Source: Nematostella vectensis (Eukaryota > Cnidaria > Anthozoa > Actiniaria > Edwardsiidae). From it: a stretch of DNA of 60,000 nt. Numbering within the stretch: position 1 is the first letter of the stretch; every line of letters starts with the position of its first letter. The stretch spans positions 7,001,540 through 7,061,539 of the forward strand of contig NC_064042.1 of assembly GCF_932526225.1 (NCBI RefSeq). Reading direction: 5' to 3'. The notes under the pieces are model-generated. The model had not been told where the DNA came from and did not search any database. It was given only the letters and a program-made list of their open reading frames with translations. Below are positions 10,173-21,234 of this stretch, in pieces. The position numbers were made by a program, and so were the translations under genes.

Positions 10173-13100
10173 ATGGATGGTATAATGAATGCATCACTTG
10201 TTACAGAAAAGAATGTGGAAAACTCTCCTCTAGTTACTTCAACTGACACAACAACCAATCCAAAAGTAACCAAACATGATATCCGCCTTAATAGTAAGTC
10301 CATCTCAGTGAATGAAACTAGCATAGATTTAAGAACTTCATTGCAGGCCTGTCAACACGATGGCTTGGCTTTTTTATTAAACTATCAATATCAAGAAGCA
10401 AGAAGGCTGGGACATATAAAAAAGGAGAAAAAACTTAAAGGTCTCCTTGAAATTCATAGTCACCTTCTACTGAAGCCAGATGTGGGCAATGCTAAGCACA
10501 TTGGATATATTGACTTTGACACTGCATATGAACTGTATTGTGGACACCAAGAAAATGCTGTTGAGAAAAAAGACTTTAGAGACATTCTCCTGCACCCTGA
10601 TTATGGTTTGCATGTACATATTGTAAACTTTCTTGAGTACAACAGACGGTACATAATTTTAAAGACAAGTGAGCTGGATGTCCCAAATTTTGTTGCTGAG
10701 CTTCTTACCATGGTTACAAGTGAGAATGAGTATGTGCAAGAATACAGAGCTCGTTTTGAGATAAAAACAAACAGCTTGAAGTGTATTTTGAACTCGATGG
10801 ACTCGGAATGGGATAGAAAATGTGCAAAACTTTTAATTGCAGCAAACCGGTCAAGAACGGAAATTGAAGAGCTTGGCATTCATCCTGATTCTTTGGTGAA
10901 AAGTATGCAAAATGTAAAAGCTATTACCGAGGAAATAGAAAGAGCTAAGGTTGCTGCAGGTGACTGTGTTATGTTACGTTTGCGAGATAAGACAGAACAT
11001 CTGAAATCTCAAATAGATGGATATACATCGCTCATTGAAAAGAAAAATGGTGTTTGGAAAGATCATCTGATAAGTGAAGTCAAGGATAAATTGGATATTG
11101 CAAAGGAGCAACTTGATGACAATGCAAAATACATTAAATGTCTTGAGAACCCAGATGAAGCTGACAAGTATGTGAAGCAGAAAATACAACAGAGAGTAAA
11201 ACGCACAGCAGAAAATCTGGTAGAGTCTCACAGGATGAAAAAACGAAAACTGGGTGCTGGTCCTAATCAACAACTTGATTCTTCAGATGAAGAGTTCATA
11301 GCCAAAGCTATTGAAGATAAAGCCACTTACCATGGCAGGAGGCATAATCCTGTGATGTTCATAAATAGACGCGTGAAGAAGGGAGATCTACTGACAATTG
11401 CTAATTACAGGCTACTCCAGAAAGGCAAGAAGTTAATAAAGTCTGCCACAACCCCTTGGAACAGATCCCGTCCAAAAAACGTCAGAAGTCGTCAAGCAAA
11501 ATTGCATATTGGCAAAGGGTTATTTTGCACAAAAAAGCCACCGAAAGCAGAAGATTGTGATAACGAAAACACTCATCATCAGCGAAGTCACTGTAAAAAT
11601 GTCCAACAATTCCTGTCCTCTGACAAGTCGAAGCAGAAGTTCAGCTTTATTAAATCTATGGACGATAAGGCATACATACGACCTGGAACGTCAGGTAAAC
11701 TTTGATAACAAACGAAAATAGTTTACTATAGTAGGTGGGCCACAATACTTGCCGGCGTAATCTTTTTAGTCATAGATATATACATATAATTTGCCAGTTA
11801 TGCATCAATAATTGAGTGGTTGAGTAATCTAATGAAAAAGAAAAAAATTCAATTAATGAGTCCTTTAAATGTATCTTCCTAGAGGGACTTGAAAAGACTC
11901 GAAATACCAAGATTCTAACACTTAGCGGTGAAGGCGCAAGGCAGTTGCCGAAGTACGACTGGCCAGAGAAAGCAGTTTATCAAACTCCCGCTGCACATAG
12001 AATAATGGAAAAAGAGAGTATAACTATGGACGATGGATCTGAAAAGCTGATAACCGTTAATGATAATCACATTGTTATCGTACGCCCAAAGTCATACGTG
12101 CCGTCATCAGGAACAATGTGGGCTAATGAGACTCATAGGTTAAGGTGTGTATACCCAGATATGCACGAAGTTGAACCAGAAGATGCCTTCGTCAAGTATT
12201 CTGCAAATTTTCGCCAGTTTTGTTCTTCGTTGTATGGAGATGTATATTTACTCGACGACATGACTATGGAAGAAGATCTCAAGAAGATGAGTGCATCGGA
12301 ACCATGCCCTCACAAAGAATATGAGCTAAAACGTTTAACACATTTTCTACACAGAGTTGATATCTGCTTTGATGCAGTTGAGGTAACAAAGAATGTGATG
12401 AGTGAACAAGAATGCGAACTAATCAAGAACATTCAAAGCTCCATGATACCACTGATTAACCATTGCTCCATAATTGTAGAGGCGCTTAGGAAGGATAACT
12501 GTCCAGAAATCGGCAGTTTTATGGATATGAAATCACAAGCTGATGAAATTCTAAAGCACCTGGGTTCACTTAAGCTTCCGCAAGTCAAACCACGTTGGGC
12601 TGAGTTCACAGACGCTGGTCCAGGAGTGGGAGTTAACAATGTTGATGTTAAGGTTAGAAGTGCAGAGTTAGACAGGTTATACAACCGCGATTACCGTATC
12701 CGAGTACACCGTTCAAGGGGTGATAGTGGGCAGAATGAGGCGGAGCGCACAAACTCTGCAATTGGTGACGCTGTTGTTGATGGAGCCACTATCAAATGGG
12801 AACATTACAAACGTTTTCATGGAATGACGAAAGAGGAGATAGCTGATTTGACCATCGAAGAATTTGATGCACTCGAAGACCAAAGGATGGAACGGAATGC
12901 GTGGAGAATCACACACCAACTTGCTGAAAGAATTGACGGTGCGCCCGTGTTATCAGATTTCATCAATGGTATAGCATCGGAAAGTCCAGATGATATGTTC
13001 TTCTTTAATGACAACTATCTGTCGCAATATACAAGTAAATCGAAGTCTCTTCGAGCAACTGTGCCTGGTGCTTCTTATTTTGATAAGATATTCACGTTCA

Positions 13101-13945
13101 TTGAACTACACCTGCAGACAGGGGAACTGTATACGGAATTTCTAAAGGAGTCATGCAAGAAAACACTGGGTACTTCATGTGAGTATTGTCTGAAAAATCC
13201 ATGGAGCGGCCCAGTAATGACCCGTATACCAAGACCATTTCCAAGCGCCGATGATCTTCCAGAGTTCCATTACAAGAATGTTCATAGCACTCCACTCACA
13301 GACAGCAAGGGAAATGATCGTGGTCCAGATGACTGGCAGCCAAGAGCTAACATTAAGAAGTTATTTGAGCAAAAGAAATTGTCCCTCGAAGACAATGAAG
13401 AAATCAAGAAATTTTCCCAGGCATTTATTGTTGACGAAAAATATGTCAGATCCTATTTAGAACATCTATCGTCATTGGAAACCATCTCCAAAATCCGGGA
13501 AAAGCAACGCAAAGATGCAAGGCAAGAACGAAAAAAGAAGTAGGTTTCTGATTACAACTGGCAGGAACTTATTGAGAATGGCAAGCTGCCATCACTTGTC
13601 GTTTCAGAACTTGATAAGTATTTGATCCATTATAACCTTTCAAAGACAGGGAAGAAAAAGGACAAAATCAGGCGCATTACCGTTCACTACTACAATCAGG
13701 ATAGAAGAGCTGTGCCTGATGATCAACCTGTAGCAGATTTTGATCAACAATTTGGTTCTGAAGATAGTGAAAATGAAAGTGACAGTGATGAAGACCTCGT
13801 TTTGTGTGACAGCAGCAGTGACAGTGACAGTGATAGTAGTGATTGCGATGGCGATGAGGAAGGTGGCTCTGCAGAGGTACTTACATCTAGAAGTGGCCGA
13901 AAAACTACACAAAATTCAAGATTTGCTGATTTCGTTCTTTATTAG
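10173..13945 (+). CDS. Candidate DDE transposase with C-terminal SAP-like domain, spliced; TAG before the SAP region
   Basis: Exon 1 (10173-11694) ends at TCAG|GTAAAC in phase 1. Exon 2 begins at 11883 after TATCTTCCTAG and keeps frame to TAG at 13541-13543, giving about 1060 residues. Exon 1 is helical and charged. In exon 2 a possible catalytic core holds FTDAGPG (about 12600) and RGDSGQNEAERTNS (about 12715-12755), which resemble Asp- and Asp/Glu-bearing motifs of DDE recombinases. The same frame stays open past the TAG to 13945. There it encodes a SAP-like helix-extended-helix (WQELIENGKLPSLVVSELDK, then GKKKDKIRRI) and an acidic Ser/Asp tail. The TAG is probably a nonsense mutation. Function is inferred from motifs and TIR context. 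Confidence 0.55.
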
Positions 13946-14080
13946 GTAGGTCTCAGGTGCCCCATTTTTTTTTGGGGGGGGGTCATCTTTTAAAATTATA
14001 ATACGGAGGGGGGGCTATCTGCAATTTTCTTCAATTAAGGGGGGGCTTTGACAAAAGTTTCACCTTTGACTGGAAAATTA

Positions 14081-14116
14081 CCCAGCCCCCCCCATAGATA
14101 AATAATGACTGGTCCC
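14081..14116 (-). repeat. Right terminal inverted repeat of the 5.86-kb transposon
   Basis: Complement of 8256-8291; the TA that follows at 14117 completes the presumed target duplication. Confidence 0.85.
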
Positions 14117-14254
14117 TAATTCCAAAATTATTGAAGTAACAGTACTGGCATTTCTTCAAACATGGTTAAATAAAGTAAAAAAAAGTGACTACACTAGTTT
14201 AGTCTTGAAAAAAAAGGTAAAATAAAACCAGCGCTTTATAGGTATAAGTAGTTT

Positions 14255-14765
14255 GGATCAATTGAACTTTAGGGCCACCAGGTATAAATAAAAGGTATCT
14301 GGTAAAGGTTATCAATACCCGATGAATTTGGAGTAGATTAAAAGCATAATACCCGGTAACATTTCATCGGGTAAAAGTTATTTCAAATATAAATACCCGG
14401 TAAAGCGTTATCAGGTTATCGGGTAAAGGAAAATATAAATACCCGATGAAGCGTTATCGGGTAAAAGAAAATATAAATACCCGATGAAGCGTTATCGGGT
14501 AAAACAAAATTCAAATACCCGATAAAGCGTTATCAGGTTATCGGGTAAAAGAAAATATAAATACCCGATGAAGCGTTATCGGGTAAAACAAAATATAAAT
14601 ACCCGGTAAAGCGTTATCGGGTAAAACAAAATATAAATACCTGATGAAGCGTTATCAGGTTATCGGGTAAAACAAAATATAAATACCCGATGAAGCGTTA
14701 TCGGGTAAAACAAAATATAAATACCCGGTAAAGCGTTATCGGGTAAAACAAAATATAAATACCCA
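14255..14765 (+). repeat. Left long inverted terminus with ~38-bp satellite array
   Basis: After about 85 unique terminal bases, units of the form AAATACCCGATGAAGCGTTA then TCGGGTAAAACAAAATAT repeat about ten times. Each unit is itself a small palindrome (ACCCGAT / ATCGGGT). Variant units with an extra TCAGGTTATC block are interspersed, which indicates homogenisation of unit types between the two ends. Confidence 0.8.
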
Positions 14766-16391
14766 AAAACAAAAACTTATCGTGATATTCCTTTTTTCAA
14801 ATTAAAACAATAATTCTGTTCGAATCTTGTTTGCACGTTGGTGGTTATGTTCTATTTAACACGAGAAGAAGTGTTATCGCGAGGGCGAAGCCAAGGTTAG
14901 TACTGTACATATAAAGTTGTCGGTGTTTATACTGTTTCATTCAGGTCTTAGACTTTCTTTATTCTCATTTTCTCCTGTATTTCAAATAATGACTCATATA
15001 TTTTCGGCTGCTAGAAGGGGGGGCACGGGCCCCCTGTGTCACCCCCCTGGCTACGCCCCTGTATGTTATATTCCAGTGACACAATGACATGAAACCATGA
15101 TTACTTTTTAAAAGATGTCAAGTGGCCGGGTCCACATTCAGAGAGATCAGAACTAAAAGCATACTAGATATATTTAGGTACTGCCTTAAAGCAAAGCCCC
15201 AAAATTACAGTCAAATATGTTTCTTCTTTCTTCACAACCTTTATATTAGGTACGCACCCCTCTGAATACTTGGCATAAATAAGTTAATAAATTTTCAATG
15301 AATAATTGCAATAGACAATAATCAATCGATAATTACTCACTAGTTTCATTGTTGTAGTTAGGTTAGTTAGGTTAGTTAGGTGATGCTTTTACTAATCATA
15401 TCAATTGTCGACAATTTTCAGATTTATCATTTGTACCTGGCATGTTGAAAATATAAAACATAATCCATATATTTTAAAATTTACTAATTATATCTTACCA
15501 CTCTAGATCCCGTGCAATTGGGTTTCTATTTGTCACCAAAATAAATCCAATCCTCATTTGTATCTGGAGCTGGAGGAGGAACAGCCGAAGAGGTATAAGC
15601 AAGACTGTTGCAGGGAGGGCACACAAATCTGATATCTCACTCTAAAACTCTTGTGCTCTGGAGTATGAACTGCTTCGACCTAAAGAATGCATTAAAGTAG
15701 AATCTTTCATACTTACAAGTTGAAAATGACAATTTCGTCCACGGCTTATATAACATAAATTTAGTTTTGTTCTAAGAATTTAACTTTCATAGCTGTCAAC
15801 CTCACTTTAGGAAAAACCTTGAGAAAATACAGTGAATGTATCAGAAGTACCAAGATGCAGGAGAATACAGTAAATGTATGGATATTTTCAACAAATTAGG
15901 CTTGGGAAAGGTTCGAAATCTTTGCCTGATCATTATCCTATTTTAGTCAAAAAAGGGTAGCACTGCACCCATGTATTTAAATCCTCTGATGTTGTTACTA
16001 TAACAGGTATATTATAATCTGCAATATTTACCTTGACGGTCCGTGTGAAGCTGGTGAGCTGACACTACGCCAGGTCCAATTGAGACAGTGCCTGCAGTGG
16101 TGGGTTCATTCTCTATACAAAACAATCATATTGTGAATAACTTTATTGGTTGGCACTTTAATGATATATTGTGCAAGATTGATTCAGATAAAAGTACTCA
16201 TTCATACCAGGGCTTCTGGAACTATGCGAACAAAACTCAATATTACGCAGGATTTTGTTGTTGTTGCTAACTTACGCGCTAAAATATGCGGAACAGCAGT
16301 TATTACCGTAAATGACCTAATAAACGCACCCTATCTAAAGAACGCCCCCTTATATTAAACTCCCCTCCCTCCCCGCTCCCTTCCTGCCAGC
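14766..16391. other. Interior of the 6.97-kb element, no gene seen
   Basis: AT-rich sequence with short TTAGGTTAGT repeats near 15358-15380 and several tiny open frames. I cannot support a coding region here apart from possible upstream regulatory sequence. Confidence 0.35.
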
Positions 16392-16609
16392 TTAAAAAAC
16401 AAATGACATAGGAATTCCGGAAATATAAATGGTAATTGAATTGCCTTCTTGCTTAATCAACACTGGTAAGCGAGTAGCGTCTTGTTCAATGTCAAGTTCA
16501 AAATAAGGGTACCGCTCTCTAGCGTTCCTGCATTGCTTAGGATGTCTGAAATCCACATTACCTTGTAAATAACTGAGATTTTCCATAGTTATCAAATCAC
16601 ACTCATGTC
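16392..16609 (-). CDS. Putative 3'-terminal exon of the micro-exon gene
   Basis: A TATTATTTCAG acceptor on the minus strand precedes about 72 codons that end in a stop at 16392. The peptide (from GHECDLITMENLSYLQG) has mixed polar and hydrophobic residues and a run of RYPYFELDIEQDATRLPVL. It is not recognisable as a known domain. It lies downstream, on the same strand, of the acidic micro-exons, so it is a plausible last exon. Confidence 0.35.
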
Positions 16610-17419
16610 CTGAAATAATATATAGAGTTAATGTTAGAGTAATGTTTAATTCAATAATTGTAATAAACAATAACTTGTATTTTAAAAATTATGAAATATA
16701 TAAAAAATAAATACTGATATAAACACATGTATGCATTGCTTTCAAATCTATATTGTGCATTTCATAGTAGATAACTAGTTTCATACACATTTACACATAC
16801 CATGGAAATCAACAATTACGCCACTGTTGTTGAGTAGTAAGTCATCTGAACAAAAAAGATCACATTGTTTTGAGTTTGTGATTAATAGATGGAGTTATCC
16901 ATGCTGCCTGTCTACCAGGATGCAACATGGTCCTGTTATTGTCAACAAACAAAGTAAAATCACTCTCCTTCAGAGAGTGATTTACTGTATTCTCCATCTG
17001 AATACAGTAATGTACCAAACTTTTAGTGCCATTGTTTTAGTTTTCTGCATAAAAATCGGCTCAGATGTTGTTTTTTTTCCGCTGAGACTGGAATAAGCAC
17101 CCTCTCCTCAAAAAGTGTCGCCTCTTTAAAAAGCACCCCCAAGAGCCCAAAAAATTTAATTAGTGCCAAGGGCACTAAATATTCAAATCTGCACTGAATG
17201 GATTAACTCACTATTGACGTCCCTTCTTTACTTCTTTTGATCGTATCCGAGTTCATATACTTATGCAGTTGCAATACATCTAGCTAAATGGAAAATCATC
17301 TAAACCACTTAGTTGAGTTTAAAGCATTTGAGCTTAGAAATGATGCAAAAATGTTTTGTGTACATATTTTATTTTATGTTCCATTGCTCTTTTTCTTATC
17401 TCTTTTTCTTGTTTCTTTT

Positions 17420-17885
17420 TAACAAATAATACTCACCATCCCTTTCATTCTGTTCATCAACATCATCTGCAACTAAAATGCAACATCATTCGATTGAAGA
17501 ATAACACTGCAGATTGTTTTATAGAAAAAAAAACTCAATAGCTTATAAATTGATGACACATTTTGTGGTCTGTTTCAACAAATAATACTCACCATCCCTT
17601 TCATTCTGTTCATCAACATCATCTGCAACTAAAATGCAACATCATTCGATTGAAGAATAACACTGCAGATTGTTTTATAGAAAAAAACCTCAATAGCTTA
17701 TAAATTGATGACACATTTTGTGGTCTGTTTCAACAAATAATACTCACCATCCCTTTCATTCTGTTCATCAACATCATCTGCAACTAAAATGCAACATCAT
17801 TTGATAGAAGAATAACACTGCAGATTGTTTTATAGAAAAAAACCTCAATTGCTTATAAATTGATGACACATTTTGTGGTCTGTTT
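17420..17885 (-). repeat. Tandem triplication (~156 bp) duplicating a 36-nt micro-exon
   Basis: Three units share CTCACCATCCCTTTCATTCT through TTTTGTGGTCTGTTT. On the minus strand each unit holds a TTTTAG acceptor, a 36-nt open segment and a G|GTGAGTATT donor (exons 17437-17472, 17593-17628, 17748-17783). 36 nt is a multiple of three, so each copy would add twelve residues (ADDVDEQNERD core) without changing frame. Confidence 0.7.
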
Positions 17886-17913
17886 GTCATCGACAATATG
17901 AAAAACATCTTAC

Positions 17914-19895
17914 CTTCAATCTGATCTTGAACATCATCATCTAGGTTTATCACTAATAGAAATAGCACAATTATTAATGATTTGAATCCAAAATAAGAAG
18001 GTGTTGAGAGATTAAATAAATAATTGCATACCATTTCCTACATCCTGATCTTGTCCAATTACTTCTGTAATAAATAAAAACAATTTGCTACTAATTGTAT
18101 GGTTGATGTACATACAACAAAATAGAGAATCAAACTTATTAAATATCTCTAAAATGAGACATATAATCCTTTGACAATATTACATTTATTGATGATTTTT
18201 TCTTTAATGGCTACATTATATCTCATAATTTCACAACATCTGGATATATTCTAATGCAAGATAGAAAGAACAGCATTTCTTGGTGACTATTACTTTTGGA
18301 GAGGTTGCTACTTTTAGGGGGTAGCTACTTTTGGGATTTGTCGGTGGTCATCAATTTTGACTTTTAGGGAGGTTCACTGGCTACTTTCGGAGGGTGGAAA
18401 CTTATTCGAGATTTTATGGTAGGTACATTAAAAAATGTTCAAAGTTTTAAAAAATAAGAATAAGATATAAGTATAAATGTGCATTAAGTGAAAACTTGTA
18501 TTCCTTTTTTCACAAAAAATACCATTTTCACTGCCACTTTCATCACCATTTCCATCACTATTGTCTGTAATGTGATCATCTGCAAAAAAAAAAAGTTAAA
18601 AATGAAGATATACTAACCAATGAAAAAAAAGACATGCCACTACAGATCATCATAAGGTAAATATTTCTGGATCATTAATTGGAATTATAGTAAATCAAAT
18701 TTACCACTTTCTCTTCCATTATTAACGTTTTCGTCTGGCTGCTACTATGAAAAGGTGGACTACACTGATCATAATTATCATTGCAAATCTTATGAAACTG
18801 GCCAATGAATATGTAGCCCGGTTCTTTTCACTTAATTGTTGTCACCACAGCTCGACAATAAGCAACAATCACTAATATTGCGGTCCCAATAATTACAATC
18901 CTGTAAGGATTATAGAGTGTTCGCGACAAAAACATGAAACAGTACTATATTTAGCAGAATTTAGTGCTATACTTAGTGAAAATAGTTGAAGCATAGGGTG
19001 CCTCTCACACTTCTGTGCATGCCACTCCAACACTTTCTTCCCCTTTCTTCATGCAAAAGGCACGTTCCCTCCCTCCCTTCAATCCCATTGGGCTGCTTCC
19101 TAATGGCTGTATGTGGCTTTAAAATAACTTAGGCACGGCAAGTTCTTGTCTAAAGCTTTTTTTGGTTGCTAGCTTTCAACTCTGCTTGTTGTGTTTCTTT
19201 ATTTAAAAATTAATTTTAATGCATAAACCTGAATAAGCAAAATAAAAACTAAATTTCGTATAAATTGACACATTTTGTGTTGTCTGTTTGTCATCATCAA
19301 ATATAAAACATCTTACGTTCTATGTCATCCTGCAAGTCATCTATGTTTATCACTAAAATAGAAATAGTACTTTAGATGATCAGGGAAAAAAATAGCAGAT
19401 GGTGACTGAGGGATTGATTAATAATTGCACACCCAAATCAGGTGCATTTTACGTATGTATACCTGGAAAAGGAATTATGTGCAATATATTGGAAAGTTAT
19501 GCACACAAAAATAAGGAATTTTGCACAAATAAAACGAATTGCACAAAATTTACAATTGTTAAAGTTGGTTGATTTTTTACCCTTGCGTGTAGCAAGTCAC
19601 TTTGTGGCCTAAAAAATATATTTTTTTGCTATCCTTACACTACTAGAAGGGACTATGTGAAATACGTGTGAAATTGACGTGAACTGACAATGTGAAAATT
19701 CATCCAATTTCTTTAGCTTTAACAATTTGTGCACAGATTGCTGGCTCTGAGGGTGCCAAGATTCAATGAACAAGCTGTACCCTTGACTGATGTTGAAAAA
19801 CATGCAATTGACTGTCAAGGGAAGAAAAAAAACACATTTTGCAAATCTTGGATAAAAAAAATACATACCATTCTCCTCTTGATCTCCATTTCTAC
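17914..19895 (-). other. Series of acidic micro-exons, minus strand
   Basis: Short open segments with matching splice signals occur at about 17914-17952 (NLDDDVQDQIE), 18032-18064 (VIGQDQDVGN), about 18522-18582 (DDHITDNSDGNGDESGSEN), about 19318-19355 (DDLQDDIE) and about 19868-19895. Each is followed by a GTAAGA, GTATGC or similar donor. All are rich in Asp, Glu, Asn and Gln. The two I measured have lengths divisible by three. No start exon was identified. Confidence 0.4.
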
Positions 19896-20519
19896 CTGAA
19901 ATATTACAGTGAAAACATTAGTGGCATGCCAATTATCACTTCAGTTAGTCAAGGCCATTTTCATCTTACAGCAAATTTCTATGACAAAGCAAACACAATC
20001 AATGTTATCATGAAAACAAACTAAAATAAATATTGCATATGAAAGTTCCATTTTAAGAATCTTTTAATTTCGCTTTATACAGTCAATTTTCCAAATATAA
20101 TAATAATAAAACTCTGTTGAAGAAGATGCATTCTCTGTAATAATGTATTAAAATACACTTTTTTCCAAATAAAGCTTTTTCCTTCAATAGCATAAATTCC
20201 ACTCCATAAAAAAATGCAAAAGATTGTAAACATTACACTGTCTCATTGAACAGCTATGATAGGTTAAGCATTACCTAATGCATTTTGCCTCCAGGCAAAC
20301 CCAGGATCCACACGGGGGTTTCTTGCTTCCTATAATATATATATATATATACAATTTGGTAAAGTACCAAACGTTTTCCTCTCATAGAGCCAGGGGAAGG
20401 GGGGACGTTCCCTAAAAAATGTACATATAATACTGTATGCTTGACCTATCCCTTAGGGTATAAAATTCGCCGCAAGTGCTATTAAGGTCTTCTGAAAATC
20501 TGCTATCTCTAAAGGTGTC

Positions 20520-21226
20520 TACCATGATAACCCGACCCAAAAAAATACAAACCCTACTTCCTGTTACAGAACTTTCTGATAACGCTTCATCGGGTATTTA
20601 TATTTACTTTTACCCGATAACGCTTTATCGGGTATTTATATTTTCTTTTACCCGATAACCTGATAACGCTTTATCGGGTATTTGTATTTTGTTTTACCCG
20701 ATAACGCTTTATCGGGTATTTATATTTTGTTTTACCCGATAACGCTTTACCGGGTATTTATATTTTGTTTTACCCGATAACGCTTCATCGGGTATTTATA
20801 TTTTCTTTTACCCGATAACCTGATAACGCTTTACCGGGTATTTATATTTTGTTTTACCCGATAACGCTTCATCGGGTATTTATATTTTCCTTTACCCGAT
20901 AACCCGATAACGCTTCATCGGGTATTTATATTTTGTTTTACCCGATAACGCTTCATCGGGTATTTATATTTTCTTTTACCCGATAACGCTATACCGGGTA
21001 TCCTTTATATTTTGTTTTACCCGATAACGCTTCATCGGGTATTTATATTTTGTTTTACCCGATAACCTGATAACGCTTTACCGGGTATTTATATTTGAAA
21101 TAACTTTTACCCGATGAAATGTTACCGGGTATTATGCTTTTAATCTACTCCAAATTCATCGGGTATTGATAACCTTTACCAGATACCTTTTATTCATACC
21201 TGGTGGCCCTAAAGTTCAATTGATCC
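20520..21226 (-). repeat. Right long inverted terminus with ~38-bp satellite array
   Basis: Complement of the left terminus: units of TATTTATATTTTGTTTTACC and CGATAACGCTTCATCGGG repeat about twelve times and lead into the shared terminal block ending TGATCC at 21226. The array is longer than on the left, consistent with independent expansion. Confidence 0.8.
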
Positions 21227-21234
21227 AGTAGTTT

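Larger units (their letters stand above)
8256..14116. mobile_element. 5.86-kb TA-flanked DNA transposon with two divergent spliced genes
   Basis: 36-bp inverted termini (8256-8291 and 14081-14116) begin GGGACCAGTCATTATTTATC and differ at about one position. TA lies directly outside each end (8254-8255 and 14117-14118), consistent with a 2-bp duplication. G-tract-rich sequence follows each terminus. Inside, a minus-strand gene with a SAM domain and a plus-strand gene of about 1060 codons with a candidate DDE core diverge from a 110-bp spacer. I cannot assign it to a named superfamily. A TA duplication is known for Tc1/mariner, but these proteins do not look like that family. Confidence 0.75.
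14255..21226. mobile_element. 6.97-kb element with long satellite-bearing inverted termini and 8-bp TSD
   Basis: The sequence GGATCAATTGAACTTTAGGG starts the element at 14255 and its complement ends it at 21226. AGTAGTTT is present directly outside on both sides (14247-14254 and 21227-21234), an 8-bp target duplication. The inverted termini extend about 500-700 bp and are mostly a roughly 38-bp satellite in opposite orientations. An 8-bp duplication is known for hAT and Merlin and is near that of Mutator-like elements. The terminal bases do not settle which. The interior carries a minus-strand series of micro-exons but no recognisable transposase. Confidence 0.75.

Noticed and set aside
14340-14765. 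Regular short palindromic repeats resembling a CRISPR array
   Set aside because: There are no unique spacers. Units are contiguous, variant, AT-rich satellite, mirrored at 20585-21130 inside a eukaryotic transposon terminus.
15354-15382. TTAGGTTAGT repeats as interstitial telomere sequence
   Set aside because: Only about three units, and the unit is not the TTAGGG animal repeat.
16088-17541. Several 60-90 codon plus-strand frames inside the 6.97-kb element
   Set aside because: No domains or splice partners. They run across the splice signals of the better-supported minus-strand micro-exons.
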